Source of the DNA: Streptomyces varsoviensis
Lineage (GTDB): Bacteria > Actinomycetota > Actinomycetes > Streptomycetales > Streptomycetaceae
DNA: 64,000 bases
Direction of reading: 5' to 3'
Assembly: GCF_000718635.1 (NCBI RefSeq)
Contig: NZ_JOBF01000004.1
Location: forward strand, 124,001 to 188,000
The translations under genes and the position numbers were made by a program. A model generated the notes under the pieces. That model worked only from the letters and a program-made list of their open reading frames with translations, was not told the origin of the DNA and searched no databases. Below, in pieces: positions 25,632 to 33,899 of the stretch (within the stretch, counting starts at the first letter, position 1; each line of letters opens with the position of its first letter).

Positions 25632-26375
25632 ATGGAACGAGCGCCCCAGCCCCGTGCCGCCAACCTTCGGGTGGTCGCCCTCGCGAGCGCGGTGGCGCTG
25701 GCCGTCGTGCTGCCGCTCGCCGCGGCCGTGGCCGGGCCGGCGGGCCGGCTGGACCCGGCGGTCGCCGAGCGGACCGGTGAGAAAGCCCGCGAGAGCGCCC
25801 CTGACGGGCCCGCCGACGGCCCGGCGGGCGACGGCCTGGCGGGCGACGCCGCGAAGCCGTCGGCGGAGCCCGACGCCGCCGGCTCCCGGCGCGGCGCGCA
25901 GGCCGTGGGCGAGCGGCCCGCCGCCGACGGCGGGCACGGGATGCTCTCGGAGCTAGGGCTCGCCGCGGACCCGGCCAAGGCCCGTAACACCGCGCGGTGC
26001 GGCCCCGCCCTCTCCTCGGCCGAACTCTCCGCGCGCGGCCGGGTCGAGGCGCAGACGTGCGTCCTGGCGCAGGGCCGCGACACCTGGTCCCGGCTCTACT
26101 ACCGCAACGCCACGGGCGGCCCGCTGAAGGCCGTACTGACCCTGATGCAGCCCGACGGGCGGACGCTCCAGGCGCACTGCGAGGTGGCCGGCTCCGTCGG
26201 CCGCGGGTCCTGCCAGACGCCGCGCGAGCGGACGGTGCGCGGTTACGGCGAGCAGGGGGGCCGGAGCGGGCCGGGGGCGCACGACGGCTACACGGCGGTG
26301 TCGGAGATCGCCTCGGCGGACGGGAGGCTGCTGCTCCGGTCCGGCAGCAACTCTCCGGACGACGCGGAGGATTAG
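25632..26375 (+). CDS. Putative secreted or membrane-anchored protein
   Basis: The 247-residue protein begins MERAPQPRAANLRVV, followed by a hydrophobic helix (ALASAVALAVVLPLAAAVAG) that is either an uncleaved anchor or a signal peptide. A disordered Pro/Ala/Gly/Asp spacer runs to about residue 105. The last 140 residues contain three conserved-looking Cys (ARCGPAL, QTCVLAQ, AHCEVAG) and a fourth in GSCQTPRE, suggesting disulfide bonds outside the cell. I do not recognise the family. An earlier start at 25575 is possible. The stop codon TAG runs directly into a GCCGAA repeat. Confidence 0.6.
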   Translation: MERAPQPRAANLRVVALASAVALAVVLPLAAAVAGPAGRLDPAVAERTGEKARESAPDGPADGPAGDGLAGDAAKPSAEPDAAGSRRGAQAVGERPAADGGHGMLSELGLAADPAKARNTARCGPALSSAELSARGRVEAQTCVLAQGRDTWSRLYYRNATGGPLKAVLTLMQPDGRTLQAHCEVAGSVGRGSCQTPRERTVRGYGEQGGRSGPGAHDGYTAVSEIASADGRLLLRSGSNSPDDAED

Positions 26376-26434
26376 CCGAAGCCGAAGCCGAAGCCGAAGC
26401 CGAAGCCGAAGCCGAAGCCGGAGCCGAAGCCGGG
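26375..26434. repeat. GCCGAA hexanucleotide repeat
   Basis: Seven perfect GCCGAA units (26375-26416) are followed by GCCGGA, GCCGAA and GCCGGG. The first base is the last base of the stop codon of the secreted protein gene, so the tract is its immediate 3' untranslated sequence. Confidence 0.85.
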
Positions 26435-26534
26435 CCATGCTCGTCACCGAGGGGCGTGGGGCCGGTGCGGAGCGAGAGATTGGTGCTGAGCGGGCGGCCG
26501 GTGCGGAGCACGAGGGGCCGGGGCTGAGCGAGAA

Positions 26535-26607
26535 GCCCCGGATTCAATTATTCCGGGGCATGGAAACGCCCGGTCGCTGGCGACGGGGGATGCACCAGCG
26601 ACCGGGC
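26535..26607. terminator. Two tandem hairpins between converging genes
   Basis: A 7-bp stem GCCCCGG/CCGGGGC (26535-26559) with an AT-rich loop is followed by a perfect 13-bp stem (26568-26580 with 26595-26607). They separate the secreted protein gene from the converging SEC-C gene. The rest of 26435-26739 holds no gene that I can see. Confidence 0.65.
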
Positions 26608-26739
26608 TCCTAGAACCGTAACAAGAGATCGGCGGTTCGCAAATTCCATCGCGGAAATCCGGTCGCGTATTTTCCTGGTTTCCAGGCCAGGAGCGGGAGT
26701 TGTGACAGGAGTCACGTCGATGGGCCGCCGATACGGCGG

Positions 26740-27708
26740 TCAGCTCAGGGTCACCTGTCGGTTGGTGAGGCCGCCGCGCGCCCGCCGCTCCTCCTGGGTC
26801 AGCGGGGCGTCCGAGGCGAGCGCCTCGCCCAGCCGCTCCGCGAAGGCGGCGGCGGGCTTCTCCACGTCCGCGGCGCGCATCGCGACCGGCAGGTCCCAAA
26901 CGGGCACGGTCAGGCCGTGCGCGCGGAACGAGCCGACGAGCCGGGTCCCCTCGCCGAGCGATGCCGCCCCGGCGGCGTGCAGCCGGGCGAGGGCGTCCAG
27001 CAGCCGCTCCTCCGGGTGCGTCATGACCCAGCGCAGGTGGTTCTTCTCCGGCGTCTCGCACCAGTACGCGGCGTCGACGCCCGCCAGCCGGGCGGTGGGG
27101 ATCGCGGCCTCGTTGGCGCGCTCCAGGGACGCGGCGACCTCGCCGGTCGCGTTCTGGGCATCTTCGATCCAGAACTCGAACCCCTCGTGCACGACGGGCG
27201 CGAACGGCCCCTCCGGGTCGAGCAGGTCCTGAAGGCGCGGCCCGTCGGCGGGCACGCGCTCGGCGGCGACCGGGCTCCCCGGCTCGGCGGCCAGCGCGCG
27301 CCGGAGCGTGTCGGCCAGGTCGCGGCTGATGTCGCCGGAGGCGGTGTCGTTCTGGAGCCCCAGCAGCACGGCCCCGTTGTCGCGGCGCAGCGCCGGCCAG
27401 GCCATCGGCAGCACGGTGGCGAGGGTGACCGAGGGCACGCCCTCGGGCAGCCCGTCCTTGAGGTGCAGCTCCACGGTGGCGGCGGGCACCAGCTCGCGCA
27501 GCGCCACCCAGTCCGCCTCGCCCGGCAGCCCCTCGAAGGGGCGCTGCACCAGCTCGGTGACGGCCTGCGCGGCCTGGCGGCCGTGGCACGCCTTGTAGCG
27601 GCGGCCGGAGCCGCAGGGGCAGGGCTCGCGGGCGCCCACGACCGCGATCTGCGCGTCGTCGGCCTGCGGCCGGGCGGCCTTCGTCTGGGGGCGGCGCTTC
27701 TTGGCCAT
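26740..27708 (-). CDS. DUF5926-family protein with SEC-C zinc motif
   Basis: The 322-residue protein has a Lys/Arg-rich start (MAKKRRPQTKAARPQ) and a SEC-C zinc-binding motif at residues 30-42 (CPCGSGRRYKACHG), which occurs at the C terminus of SecA and in many unrelated proteins. The remaining 270 residues match a conserved actinobacterial family of unknown function, with landmarks such as FEFWIEDAQNATGEV and WCETPEKNHLRWVMTHPEERL. No membrane segment or signal peptide is present. It stands alone, upstream of a gap leading to an ATPase gene on the same strand. Function unknown. Confidence 0.8.
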   Translation of the reverse strand: MAKKRRPQTKAARPQADDAQIAVVGAREPCPCGSGRRYKACHGRQAAQAVTELVQRPFEGLPGEADWVALRELVPAATVELHLKDGLPEGVPSVTLATVLPMAWPALRRDNGAVLLGLQNDTASGDISRDLADTLRRALAAEPGSPVAAERVPADGPRLQDLLDPEGPFAPVVHEGFEFWIEDAQNATGEVAASLERANEAAIPTARLAGVDAAYWCETPEKNHLRWVMTHPEERLLDALARLHAAGAASLGEGTRLVGSFRAHGLTVPVWDLPVAMRAADVEKPAAAFAERLGEALASDAPLTQEERRARGGLTNRQVTLS

Positions 27709-27969
27709 GGCGTGCGTGTCTCCCGATCGGTCCGGCTCGTACGGGCGCGAGCCTAGCGGTCGGGAGCGTACGGGCGGCGGGGTGCGTTGGGCGGGCGGGC
27801 GGCGGCTGTGCGGGCGGCTGCTGTGCGGGCGGGCGATGCCCGGTCGACGGCAGGGGGGCGTACGCCCGTACGCCCCGCGCCTTCGTCCTGGCCCTCGCTG
27901 TCGGCCTCGCCCTCGCGCCCGCCTTCGCTCTCGCGCCCGCCTTCGTTTCGTCGCCCCCGTGGGCCGGGG

Positions 27970-28635
27970 CTAGCGCAGCTCGTCGATGTCGGCGAAGGCC
28001 GCAGGCATCGCGGCGATCGAGGGCACCGGGGCCACCCGCGGCGGCGCGGCGGGGCCGAGATCGACGCGCGTAGCGAAGCTCTCACGTGCGGAAAGAGCAG
28101 CCCATACGGTCACCTCGCCGGAGGCGTCGCGGACGCCCCACTCCTGGGACAGCGCCCGGATGATGTTGAGGCCGCGGCCGCCGCGGGCCGTTATGGACGG
28201 GGTGGCCGGAAGGGGGCGGGTCGGACCGCCGCCGTCGGTGACCTCGACGGTCAGCCGGCCGCGCTCGTCCACGCGCCAGGCCGCCAATATGCTGCCGTCG
28301 CGGTCGGGGCCCCACCCCTCGGCGTGGCCGTTGCCGTCGCTGCCGTTTCCGTTACTGGCGCGGCCGTTTCCGCTATTGCTTCCGCTGCCGCCGCTGACGT
28401 GGCCGTTGCTGCTGCCGTTGCGCCTGTCGTCGGTGCTCAGCGGGCGGCCGTGCCGGTACGCGTTGCTGAGCAGTTCCGAAAGGATCAGTACAGCGTCGTC
28501 GATGACCGAGTCCGCCACTCCGCTCATGCGCAGATCCTCGCGCATGCGGTGCCTTGCCACTCCCACGGCCGACGGACCATGGGGTACGGCCATGATCGAC
28601 GACGTGGGCACCTCCTGTGCCACCACCAACGCCAC
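27970..28635 (-). CDS. RsbW-like ATP-binding protein with Asn/Gly/Ser-rich insert
   Basis: The 221-residue protein starts at a GTG (VALVVAQEVPTSS) nine bases after AAGGAGG. It then shows MAVPHGPSAVGVARHRMRE, a typical opening of Streptomyces anti-sigma-type ATPases, the N box ILSELLSNAYRHG, the G1 box TDGGGP and the G2 box ARGGRGLNIIRAL. Between the N and G1 boxes is an insert of about 35 residues made almost only of Asn, Gly and Ser. A Pro/Ala-rich tail ends the protein. It probably regulates a sigma factor or antagonist; no partner gene is adjacent. Confidence 0.85.
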   Translation of the reverse strand: MALVVAQEVPTSSIMAVPHGPSAVGVARHRMREDLRMSGVADSVIDDAVLILSELLSNAYRHGRPLSTDDRRNGSSNGHVSGGSGSNSGNGRASNGNGSDGNGHAEGWGPDRDGSILAAWRVDERGRLTVEVTDGGGPTRPLPATPSITARGGRGLNIIRALSQEWGVRDASGEVTVWAALSARESFATRVDLGPAAPPRVAPVPSIAAMPAAFADIDELR

Positions 28636-28775
28636 CCCCGAGACCTCCTTCGCCCCACGCCAGGGGATGAATGCCCCAATGGACTGGACCGGAAACCGGC
28701 CAATAGTGATCCGGGGAGGCACTCGTAACGAAGGAATGCGCAACGAACGCGCCGGTGCACACCCTGTAATGGTTC

Positions 28776-29642
28776 CTATCGGCGGTCGAGTTGTGACAGC
28801 ACCTGCTTGGGGCGGTTTGTGATCACGGCGTCCACGCCGAGGTCCGCGCACAATTCGACGTCGGCCGGTTCGTCCACCGTCCATACGTGCACGCGATGCC
28901 CGGCGCGGTGCAGCCGGCGTACGTAATCGGGGTGGTTGCGCACGATGCGAATGCTCGGCCCGGCGATCCGTACGCCCGCGGGGAGCCGCCCGTCGCGGTG
29001 GCGCGGGGAGATGAACTGCATCAGGTAGACGGTGGGAATGGTGGGCGCGGCGGCCCGTACCCGGTGCAGGGAGCGCGTGGAGAAGCTCATGACGCGCACC
29101 TGGGAGGGCGGGCCGTGCGCCGCGGCCGGCTCGATGAGGCCGAACCGGCCGAGGAGGCCGAGCAGCCGCTCCTCGACCTGGCCCGCCCAGCGGGTGGGGT
29201 GCTTGGTCTCGATGGCGAGCTCGACGCGGCGGTCGGCGTCGGCGACGAGTTCGAGCAGGCGCTCCAGGGTGAGCACGGCGGTGGCGTCCCGGTCCGGGGC
29301 CTCGTGATCGGCGGCCTGGCCCTTCCAGGAGCCGAAGTCGAGGGCGGCGAGGTCGGACAGCTCCAGGGCGGAGACGGCGCCGCGGCCGTTGGAGGTGCGG
29401 TTGACGCGGCGGTCGTGGACGCAGACGAGGTGGCCGTCGGCGGTGAGCCGGACATCGCACTCCAGGGCGTCCGCGCCGTCCTCGATCGCTCTTCGGTAGG
29501 CGGCGAGCGTGTGCTCGGGGGCTTCCTCGGAGGCTCCGCGGTGGGCTACTACGGACAGGGGCTGGGGCTCGGGACGGACGTCCCTGGCCTGGCGTGCGTA
29601 GGTCACCGAGTTATGGTGCCATCGCGAGGCGTAGTCGCGCAT
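28776..29642 (-). CDS. Glycerophosphodiester phosphodiesterase
   Basis: The 288-residue protein is a GDPD TIM barrel. The catalytic set is visible as VVAHRGASEEAPEHTLAA (His, Arg, Glu), ECDVRLTADG (Glu and Asp metal ligands) and VCVHDRRVNRTSNG (second His). Later core blocks include VELAIETKHP and VHVWTVDEPADVELC. There is no signal peptide, so it acts in the cytoplasm, releasing glycerol-3-phosphate from glycerophosphodiesters. The ATG at 29642 has an upstream AAGGGA; a GTG at 29606 (VTYARQ) is an alternative. It diverges from the protease gene at 29844. Confidence 0.9.
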   Translation of the reverse strand: MRDYASRWHHNSVTYARQARDVRPEPQPLSVVAHRGASEEAPEHTLAAYRRAIEDGADALECDVRLTADGHLVCVHDRRVNRTSNGRGAVSALELSDLAALDFGSWKGQAADHEAPDRDATAVLTLERLLELVADADRRVELAIETKHPTRWAGQVEERLLGLLGRFGLIEPAAAHGPPSQVRVMSFSTRSLHRVRAAAPTIPTVYLMQFISPRHRDGRLPAGVRIAGPSIRIVRNHPDYVRRLHRAGHRVHVWTVDEPADVELCADLGVDAVITNRPKQVLSQLDRR

Positions 29643-29843
29643 GCGGTCCCTTATGCCCGGCTGATCCGAGATGGTGAGGATCGCGGGGAATGACTGGAGA
29701 TAAAGACAGACGAAGGGCGTCCGCGAAAGGCACAGTCTCCGTTTACAGCGCCCTGACGCCTGATGGGAAAGGCTGTGGACGGACGCTCGAAACACGTGGG
29801 CCGAGGCCATGATGACCACTGACGTGCACCTGAGGAGAGAGCT

Positions 29844-31655
29844 GTGAGCACCGAGAACGAGGGCGCTGCCGCTACGCCTGCGGCGGCGCCGCGTACGGCA
29901 CCTCCGGCGCCGGACACCGCGTCGGCGCACACCGCTCCCCACACCCCGGCCGCCCCGCCGGCCCCTGTGGCCCCTCCGACCCCGCCCGCACCGCCGAGGC
30001 CGGCGGAGCCGGGGGCGGGGGAGGAGGCCGCGCCGGCGGGTCAGGGGCGGGGGCAGGCTCCGTCGGGGGCCGAAGGCCAGGCCCAGAGCCGGGGCCAGGG
30101 CCCGTCGGAGGCCGAGGGCCAGGGCCAGGGTCAGCCTCCGGCGCAGGCTCCGGTTGGGGCTCCGCAAGGGGGCCCGGCTCCGGCTCCGGCTACGGCTCAG
30201 CCGCCGGCCTCGCCGCCGCCCGGGCCGTACCAGCAGCCCGTACAGCCGACGACTATGGCGGAGTACGGCCATCCGGGGGCGGGAGCGCCCGGCGGACCCG
30301 GCGGACCTGGCGGACCCGGTGCTCCCGGTGCTCCTGGCGGAGCCGCTGGTGCAGGCGTGCCTAGTGGTGCAGGCGTGCCCAATGGTCCGGGAGGTGTGCC
30401 AGGTGCGCCCGGTGGGGCGGGCGGCTGGTGGGCGCAGGGCGGCGCCGGTGGCATGGGCGGTCCGGGTGAGCCCGGGGGCCCGTGGGGCGCCGGGCCCATG
30501 CCGCCGCCCCCTCGCCGACGCGGCGGCCTGGTGGCCGCCGTGCTGGCGGCGGCGCTGATCGCGGGCGGTGTCGGCGGCGGGGTCGGGTTCTGGGCCGCGG
30601 ACCAGCGGGACAACTCCGGTTCCACGACGGTGGCGTCGACCGGGGACGCGAAGACGGACAGCAGGGCGCCCGACTCCGTGGCCGGCATCGCGAACAAGGC
30701 GCTGCCGAGCGTCGTGACGATAGAGGCGCAGGGCCAGGGCGGTGACGGCAGCACGGGCACGGGCTTCGTCTACGACAAGCAGGGCCACATCCTGACGAAC
30801 AATCACGTGGTCGCCTCGGCAGCGGAGGGCGGCAAGCTGACGGTGACGTTCTCGAACGGCAAGAAGTACGAGGCGACGGTCGTCGGCCGGGCGAAGGGCT
30901 ACGACGTGGCCGTCATCAAGCTGAAGAACCCTTCCGACGCCAAGCTCACCCCGCTGCCTCTGGGGGACTCGGACAAGACGGCGGTGGGCGACGCGACGGT
31001 CGCCATCGGCGCGCCCTTCGGCCTGTCCGGCACGGTCACGACCGGCATCGTGAGCGCGAAGAACCGCCCGGTCTCGTCCAGCGAGGGGGGCGGCGCGGGG
31101 GGCAGCGCCTCGGCCTCGTACATGAGCGCGCTGCAGACGGACGCCTCGATCAACCCGGGGAACTCCGGCGGCCCGCTGCTCAACGGCCAGGGCGCGGTGA
31201 TCGGCATCAACTCCGCCATACAGCCCGCGGGCGGCGGCGGTGGCGGCGGCTTCGGCGGCCAGCAGCAGGCCGGCAGCATCGGCCTGGGCTTCGCGATCCC
31301 GATCAACCAGGCGAAGGACGTGGCGGACCAGCTCATCAAGACGGGCAAGCCGGTCTACCCGGTCATCGAGGCCACGGTGAACATGAAGAGCACCGGCGAC
31401 GGCGCCACGATCGCCAACAACGGCACCACTGACGGCACGCCCGCCATCACCCCCGGCGGCCCGGCCGACAAGGCGGGGCTCAAGCCCGGCGACACGATCA
31501 CGAAGATGGACGACACGATCATCGACAGCGGGCCCACCCTGATCAGCGAGATCTGGACCCACCACCCCGGCGACAAGGTCACCCTCACCTACACCCGCGA
31601 CGGCAAGCAGTCCACCACCCAAGTCACCCTCGGCCAACGCACCGGCGACAGCTAA
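29844..31655 (+). CDS. HtrA/DegP-like membrane-anchored serine protease with PDZ domain
   Basis: The 603-residue protein starts at a GTG preceded by GAGGAGAG. The first 220 residues are a cytoplasmic low-complexity arm of Pro, Ala, Gly and Gln. One membrane helix follows (GGLVAAVLAAALIAGGVGGG), and the rest is extracytoplasmic. The trypsin-like triad is complete: His in LTNNHVVASA, Asp in YDVAVIKLKN and Ser in NPGNSGGPLLNG. A single PDZ domain at the C terminus (GPADKAGLKPGDTITKMDD) would recognise unfolded substrates. It is a likely envelope quality-control protease. The gene ends 81 bp before tRNA-Ser. Confidence 0.93.
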   Translation: MSTENEGAAATPAAAPRTAPPAPDTASAHTAPHTPAAPPAPVAPPTPPAPPRPAEPGAGEEAAPAGQGRGQAPSGAEGQAQSRGQGPSEAEGQGQGQPPAQAPVGAPQGGPAPAPATAQPPASPPPGPYQQPVQPTTMAEYGHPGAGAPGGPGGPGGPGAPGAPGGAAGAGVPSGAGVPNGPGGVPGAPGGAGGWWAQGGAGGMGGPGEPGGPWGAGPMPPPPRRRGGLVAAVLAAALIAGGVGGGVGFWAADQRDNSGSTTVASTGDAKTDSRAPDSVAGIANKALPSVVTIEAQGQGGDGSTGTGFVYDKQGHILTNNHVVASAAEGGKLTVTFSNGKKYEATVVGRAKGYDVAVIKLKNPSDAKLTPLPLGDSDKTAVGDATVAIGAPFGLSGTVTTGIVSAKNRPVSSSEGGGAGGSASASYMSALQTDASINPGNSGGPLLNGQGAVIGINSAIQPAGGGGGGGFGGQQQAGSIGLGFAIPINQAKDVADQLIKTGKPVYPVIEATVNMKSTGDGATIANNGTTDGTPAITPGGPADKAGLKPGDTITKMDDTIIDSGPTLISEIWTHHPGDKVTLTYTRDGKQSTTQVTLGQRTGDS

Positions 31656-31736
31656 CCGCCCCTCGCCCCCCGCCACCCCGCCCACAATCCCCGAACCGCT
31701 AGGCTGTAACCGCTCCGCAGCAGGTAGGCGGGGCGA

Positions 31737-31823
31737 GGAGGCTTGCCCGAGCGGCCTAAGGGAACGGTCTTGAAAACCGTCGTGGCAGCGATGTCACCGA
31801 GGGTTCAAATCCCTCAGCCTCCG
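31737..31823 (+). tRNA. tRNA-Ser (anticodon TGA)
   Basis: The acceptor stem GGAGGCT pairs with AGCCTCC, the anticodon loop CTTGAAA gives TGA at 31771-31773, a long class II variable arm (TGGCAGCGATGTCACCG) is present and the T arm reads GGGTTCAAATCCC. CCA is not encoded. A TAGGCT at 31700-31705 is a good -10 box. Its 3' part is duplicated at 36686, marking it as an integration site. Confidence 0.96.
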
Positions 31824-31829
31824 CCGAGG
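31773..31829 (+). repeat. attL-like direct repeat (3' part of tRNA-Ser)
   Basis: These 57 bases, from the anticodon loop to just past the tRNA end (ending GCCGAGG), recur without mismatch at 36686-36742. An exact copy of a tRNA 3' half is the usual mark left by a tyrosine recombinase. Confidence 0.92.
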
Positions 31830-31849
31830 TCGGCGTATGCACTGGCCAG

Positions 31850-31883
31850 AAGGGGTGCCCCAGTCCAAGGGGCGCCCCTTTCG
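31850..31883 (+). terminator. Terminator after tRNA-Ser
   Basis: AAGGGGTGCCCC (31850-31861) pairs with GGGGCGCCCCTT (31869-31880) with one G-T pair, followed by a short T-containing stretch. It lies just inside the left boundary, so the element supplies the tRNA terminator. Confidence 0.75.
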
Positions 31884-31941
31884 CATGTGTCCTGTCTCCC
31901 TCTGATCCGCCCCGCCCCTGTCACGTTGCCGACCAGTGTTT

Positions 31942-31978
31942 GTGGACCGGCGTGGACCAGAATTTGACCGAGTGGACC
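31942..31978 (+). repeat. Three GTGGACC direct repeats near the left boundary
   Basis: GTGGACC occurs at 31942, 31952 and 31972 within 37 bases, about 110 bp inside attL. Short direct repeats at this distance are typical of arm-type integrase sites. This is a suggestion only, because no integrase is present. Confidence 0.35.
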
Positions 31979-32104
31979 CGAGAAAGCCCAGGTCATGTTG
32001 GTCGCTCGGCAACTTGGATGGACCGGCCCACGCGGCAGCGAGAAGGACGCCGTCTCACCGCTGACGGGGGCGACGTGCTTGATGATTCGCCTCGACAGCA
32101 CGGA

Positions 32105-32547
32105 TCAACTTCTTCGCAAGCCTGAGAAGGATGCTGCTCTTCCGGCGGCGGAGCGGAGGTCGCATACGTCGGTGAGCTGACCGGAGCCGTCGGGATTCTC
32201 CAGCCAACCGATGCCTTGGAAGGTCATGTGTGCGGGAGGGCAGGGGAGTTCCCAGCCCGAGGGCTTGACGGAGAGTTCTTTCACGTCGGCGAGGTGGGTC
32301 CGGTCCCGGCCCCGTCGCCTACGAGCCGCCAGGCGAGGTGGTGTTCCGAGTAGGCCAGCACGGGGCCGGTCTATTTGTCCATGCGATGGAGCTCCCGCAG
32401 TACGACGTGGGAGCGCAGCAGCGACGCCTCGACCACGGTCCACGACGTGGAGGTGACGAGCGCGAACTCGCCCGCTTCCCAGGACCACTGCACGTGGCGA
32501 GGGTGGGGCACGCAGGAGAGGAGCCAGTCGTTGCCGGGCGAGGTCAT
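32105..32547 (-). pseudogene. Broken paralogue of the adjacent island gene (amber codon plus frameshift)
   Basis: It starts MTSPGNDWLLSCVPHPRH at 32547, overlapping the upstream gene's stop by ATGA, and reads in frame to MDK followed by TAG at 32371. The same frame continues sensibly (TGPVLAYSEHHLAWRLVG), then runs into a stop. The end of the protein appears in another frame (KELSVKPSGWELPCPPAH, then GWLENPDGSGQLTD). It therefore carries an in-frame amber and a later frameshift. The product would resemble a short family found in pairs in Streptomyces mobile regions and of unknown role. Confidence 0.65.
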
Positions 32548-32969
32548 GGCCTGCTCCCGTGTTCCGTCAGGAGCGTGCGCAGGAGCTGCGGGGCGACGAG
32601 CGGTTCGGGGTGGCGGCAGCGAGGAGCGACGAGCCAGTGGAGGCCGGCCGTATCGGCGTCGAGCGTGCCGTTGAGCACGACGTAGCAGCACTCCCCAAAG
32701 GCGACAGTCCCGGGCACTGACCACCGATCAGCGGTTCCGGCGGGAGTCAGGAAGTAGACGCGGGTTTTGGGGCCGCCGGGGTCGCACAGGACTGGGCCGG
32801 TGTGCTCGCCAGCAGCGTGCTGGAGCTGAGCAGCGACGACACGTCCGAGGGAGCCGTCGACAACGATGGCGTCCCACCATAGCCCCGCGGCCACTGCGTC
32901 GATCACGCCATCGAGCGGCAGCCACGGCGGACGGATGCTGAGGGGTGAGAATCTGCGTGCTGGCCTCAT
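32544..32969 (-). CDS. Hypothetical island protein, paralogue of the broken neighbour
   Basis: The 141-residue protein starts at ATG 32969 (MRPARRFSPLSIRPPW). It contains VIDAVAAGLWWDAIVVDGS, TGPVLCDPGGPKTRVYFLTPAGTAD (in part) and a Cys pair in FGECCYVVL, and ends LLRTLLTEHGSRP. The TGPVL block and the late W-L-V-A-P segment parallel the TGPVLAYSE and LPCPPAH blocks of the downstream pseudogene, so the two are probably old duplicates. No catalytic motif, signal peptide or membrane helix is visible. It lies 87 bp downstream of the XRE gene on the same strand. Function unknown. Confidence 0.55.
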   Translation of the reverse strand: MRPARRFSPLSIRPPWLPLDGVIDAVAAGLWWDAIVVDGSLGRVVAAQLQHAAGEHTGPVLCDPGGPKTRVYFLTPAGTADRWSVPGTVAFGECCYVVLNGTLDADTAGLHWLVAPRCRHPEPLVAPQLLRTLLTEHGSRP

Positions 32970-33056
32970 AGGGAGCAAGGTAGAGAGCGGTGTTTCTCCG
33001 AATCCGCCGTGTTTCTCGGAGTTTCTCGTCGGTTGTGGCGAATTTCGGGATGTTGC

Positions 33057-33899
33057 TCACGCGAGGTCCAGCGTCGCCCTCGCGCGGGCGATGAGCCGCT
33101 GCGCGTGCTGGCCGTACACCGCGACGGAATTCAGCTCATTCCAGAGCTTCAGGTAGAGCGCGACGTCGTCGGCCGCGTCGAGCCACAGCTCGGCGTTCCA
33201 GGTGTCGGCGATGACGAGACTGCCGTCCATGACCCAGAACCCATGTTTCGGCGAGACCCGCATCCGTACGCCGAAGGGGATGATCCCGAGCGTGACGGTG
33301 TCCATCCCCGGAAGGCCGGCAAGCCGGTCGAGCTGCGCGACCATGGATGCCGGGGAACACCGGAGCGTATGAAGCGCGGCTTCCCAGACCACGGCCTGCA
33401 CGAGGTGCCCAGGCTGGTACAGGGCCTCCTGCCGCTTCATGCGGGCCCGGACCCCGTCTTCGATATCGCGGGGCGTTCCGTGCCGCTCGGAGACATCGGT
33501 GAGCACGCTGCGGGCGTACGCCGGCGTCTGGAAGAGGCCGGGGACGATCGCGGGCTCGAACAGGCGGATGCTGCGGGCCTGCTGCTCCTGGACAGCGTTG
33601 AGCTCCTGGACCACGCGATGCCCGGCGGCCAGTTGTCGGCGCCAACTGCGTTGGCGGGTCTCCAGGCCGCGCAGCCGGCCTTTGAGCTCGTCCGCGTTCG
33701 TTGGCTGGCCGGTCTCCCGGGCCCAGGAGTCGAGGTCGCCGAGGGTGGCGGTCTGCCGCCCGTTCTCCAACTTGGAGACCTTCGACGGCGCCCACCCGCA
33801 CTGGGTGGCGAGCTGCCTGACGGTGAGCCCGGCCTCGGTACGTAGCTCACGCAGCCGCGCACCGAGGGCGACCCGGGCCTGCTGGAAATCAGTGCTCAC
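33057..33899 (-). CDS. XRE-family regulator with DUF5753 domain
   Basis: The 280-residue protein has an N-terminal Cro/C1 helix-turn-helix (residues about 10-65, with RLRELRTEAGLTVRQLATQC and APSKVSKLENGRQ). A DUF5753 ligand-sensing domain follows (FEPAIVPGLFQTPAYAR then WEAALHTL and a late FGVRMRVSPKHGFWVMD). This is a very large Streptomyces family, often paired with a small partner gene. The start is a GTG overlapping the stop of the upstream DUF6879 gene (GTGA), so it is co-translated with it. It probably represses its own operon; no operator could be identified. Confidence 0.9.
   Translation of the reverse strand: MSTDFQQARVALGARLRELRTEAGLTVRQLATQCGWAPSKVSKLENGRQTATLGDLDSWARETGQPTNADELKGRLRGLETRQRSWRRQLAAGHRVVQELNAVQEQQARSIRLFEPAIVPGLFQTPAYARSVLTDVSERHGTPRDIEDGVRARMKRQEALYQPGHLVQAVVWEAALHTLRCSPASMVAQLDRLAGLPGMDTVTLGIIPFGVRMRVSPKHGFWVMDGSLVIADTWNAELWLDAADDVALYLKLWNELNSVAVYGQHAQRLIARARATLDLA

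Noticed and set aside
31942..31978. Relationship between the GTGGACC repeats and the GTGGACCC end of the CRISPR repeat
   Set aside because: The shared string is short and spacing and flanks differ; coincidence in GC-rich DNA is the simpler explanation.
31814..32101. A 95-residue minus-strand frame next to attL as a remnant integrase
   Set aside because: None of the tyrosine recombinase motifs (the Arg-His-Arg-Tyr set) is present, and part of the frame is antisense tRNA.
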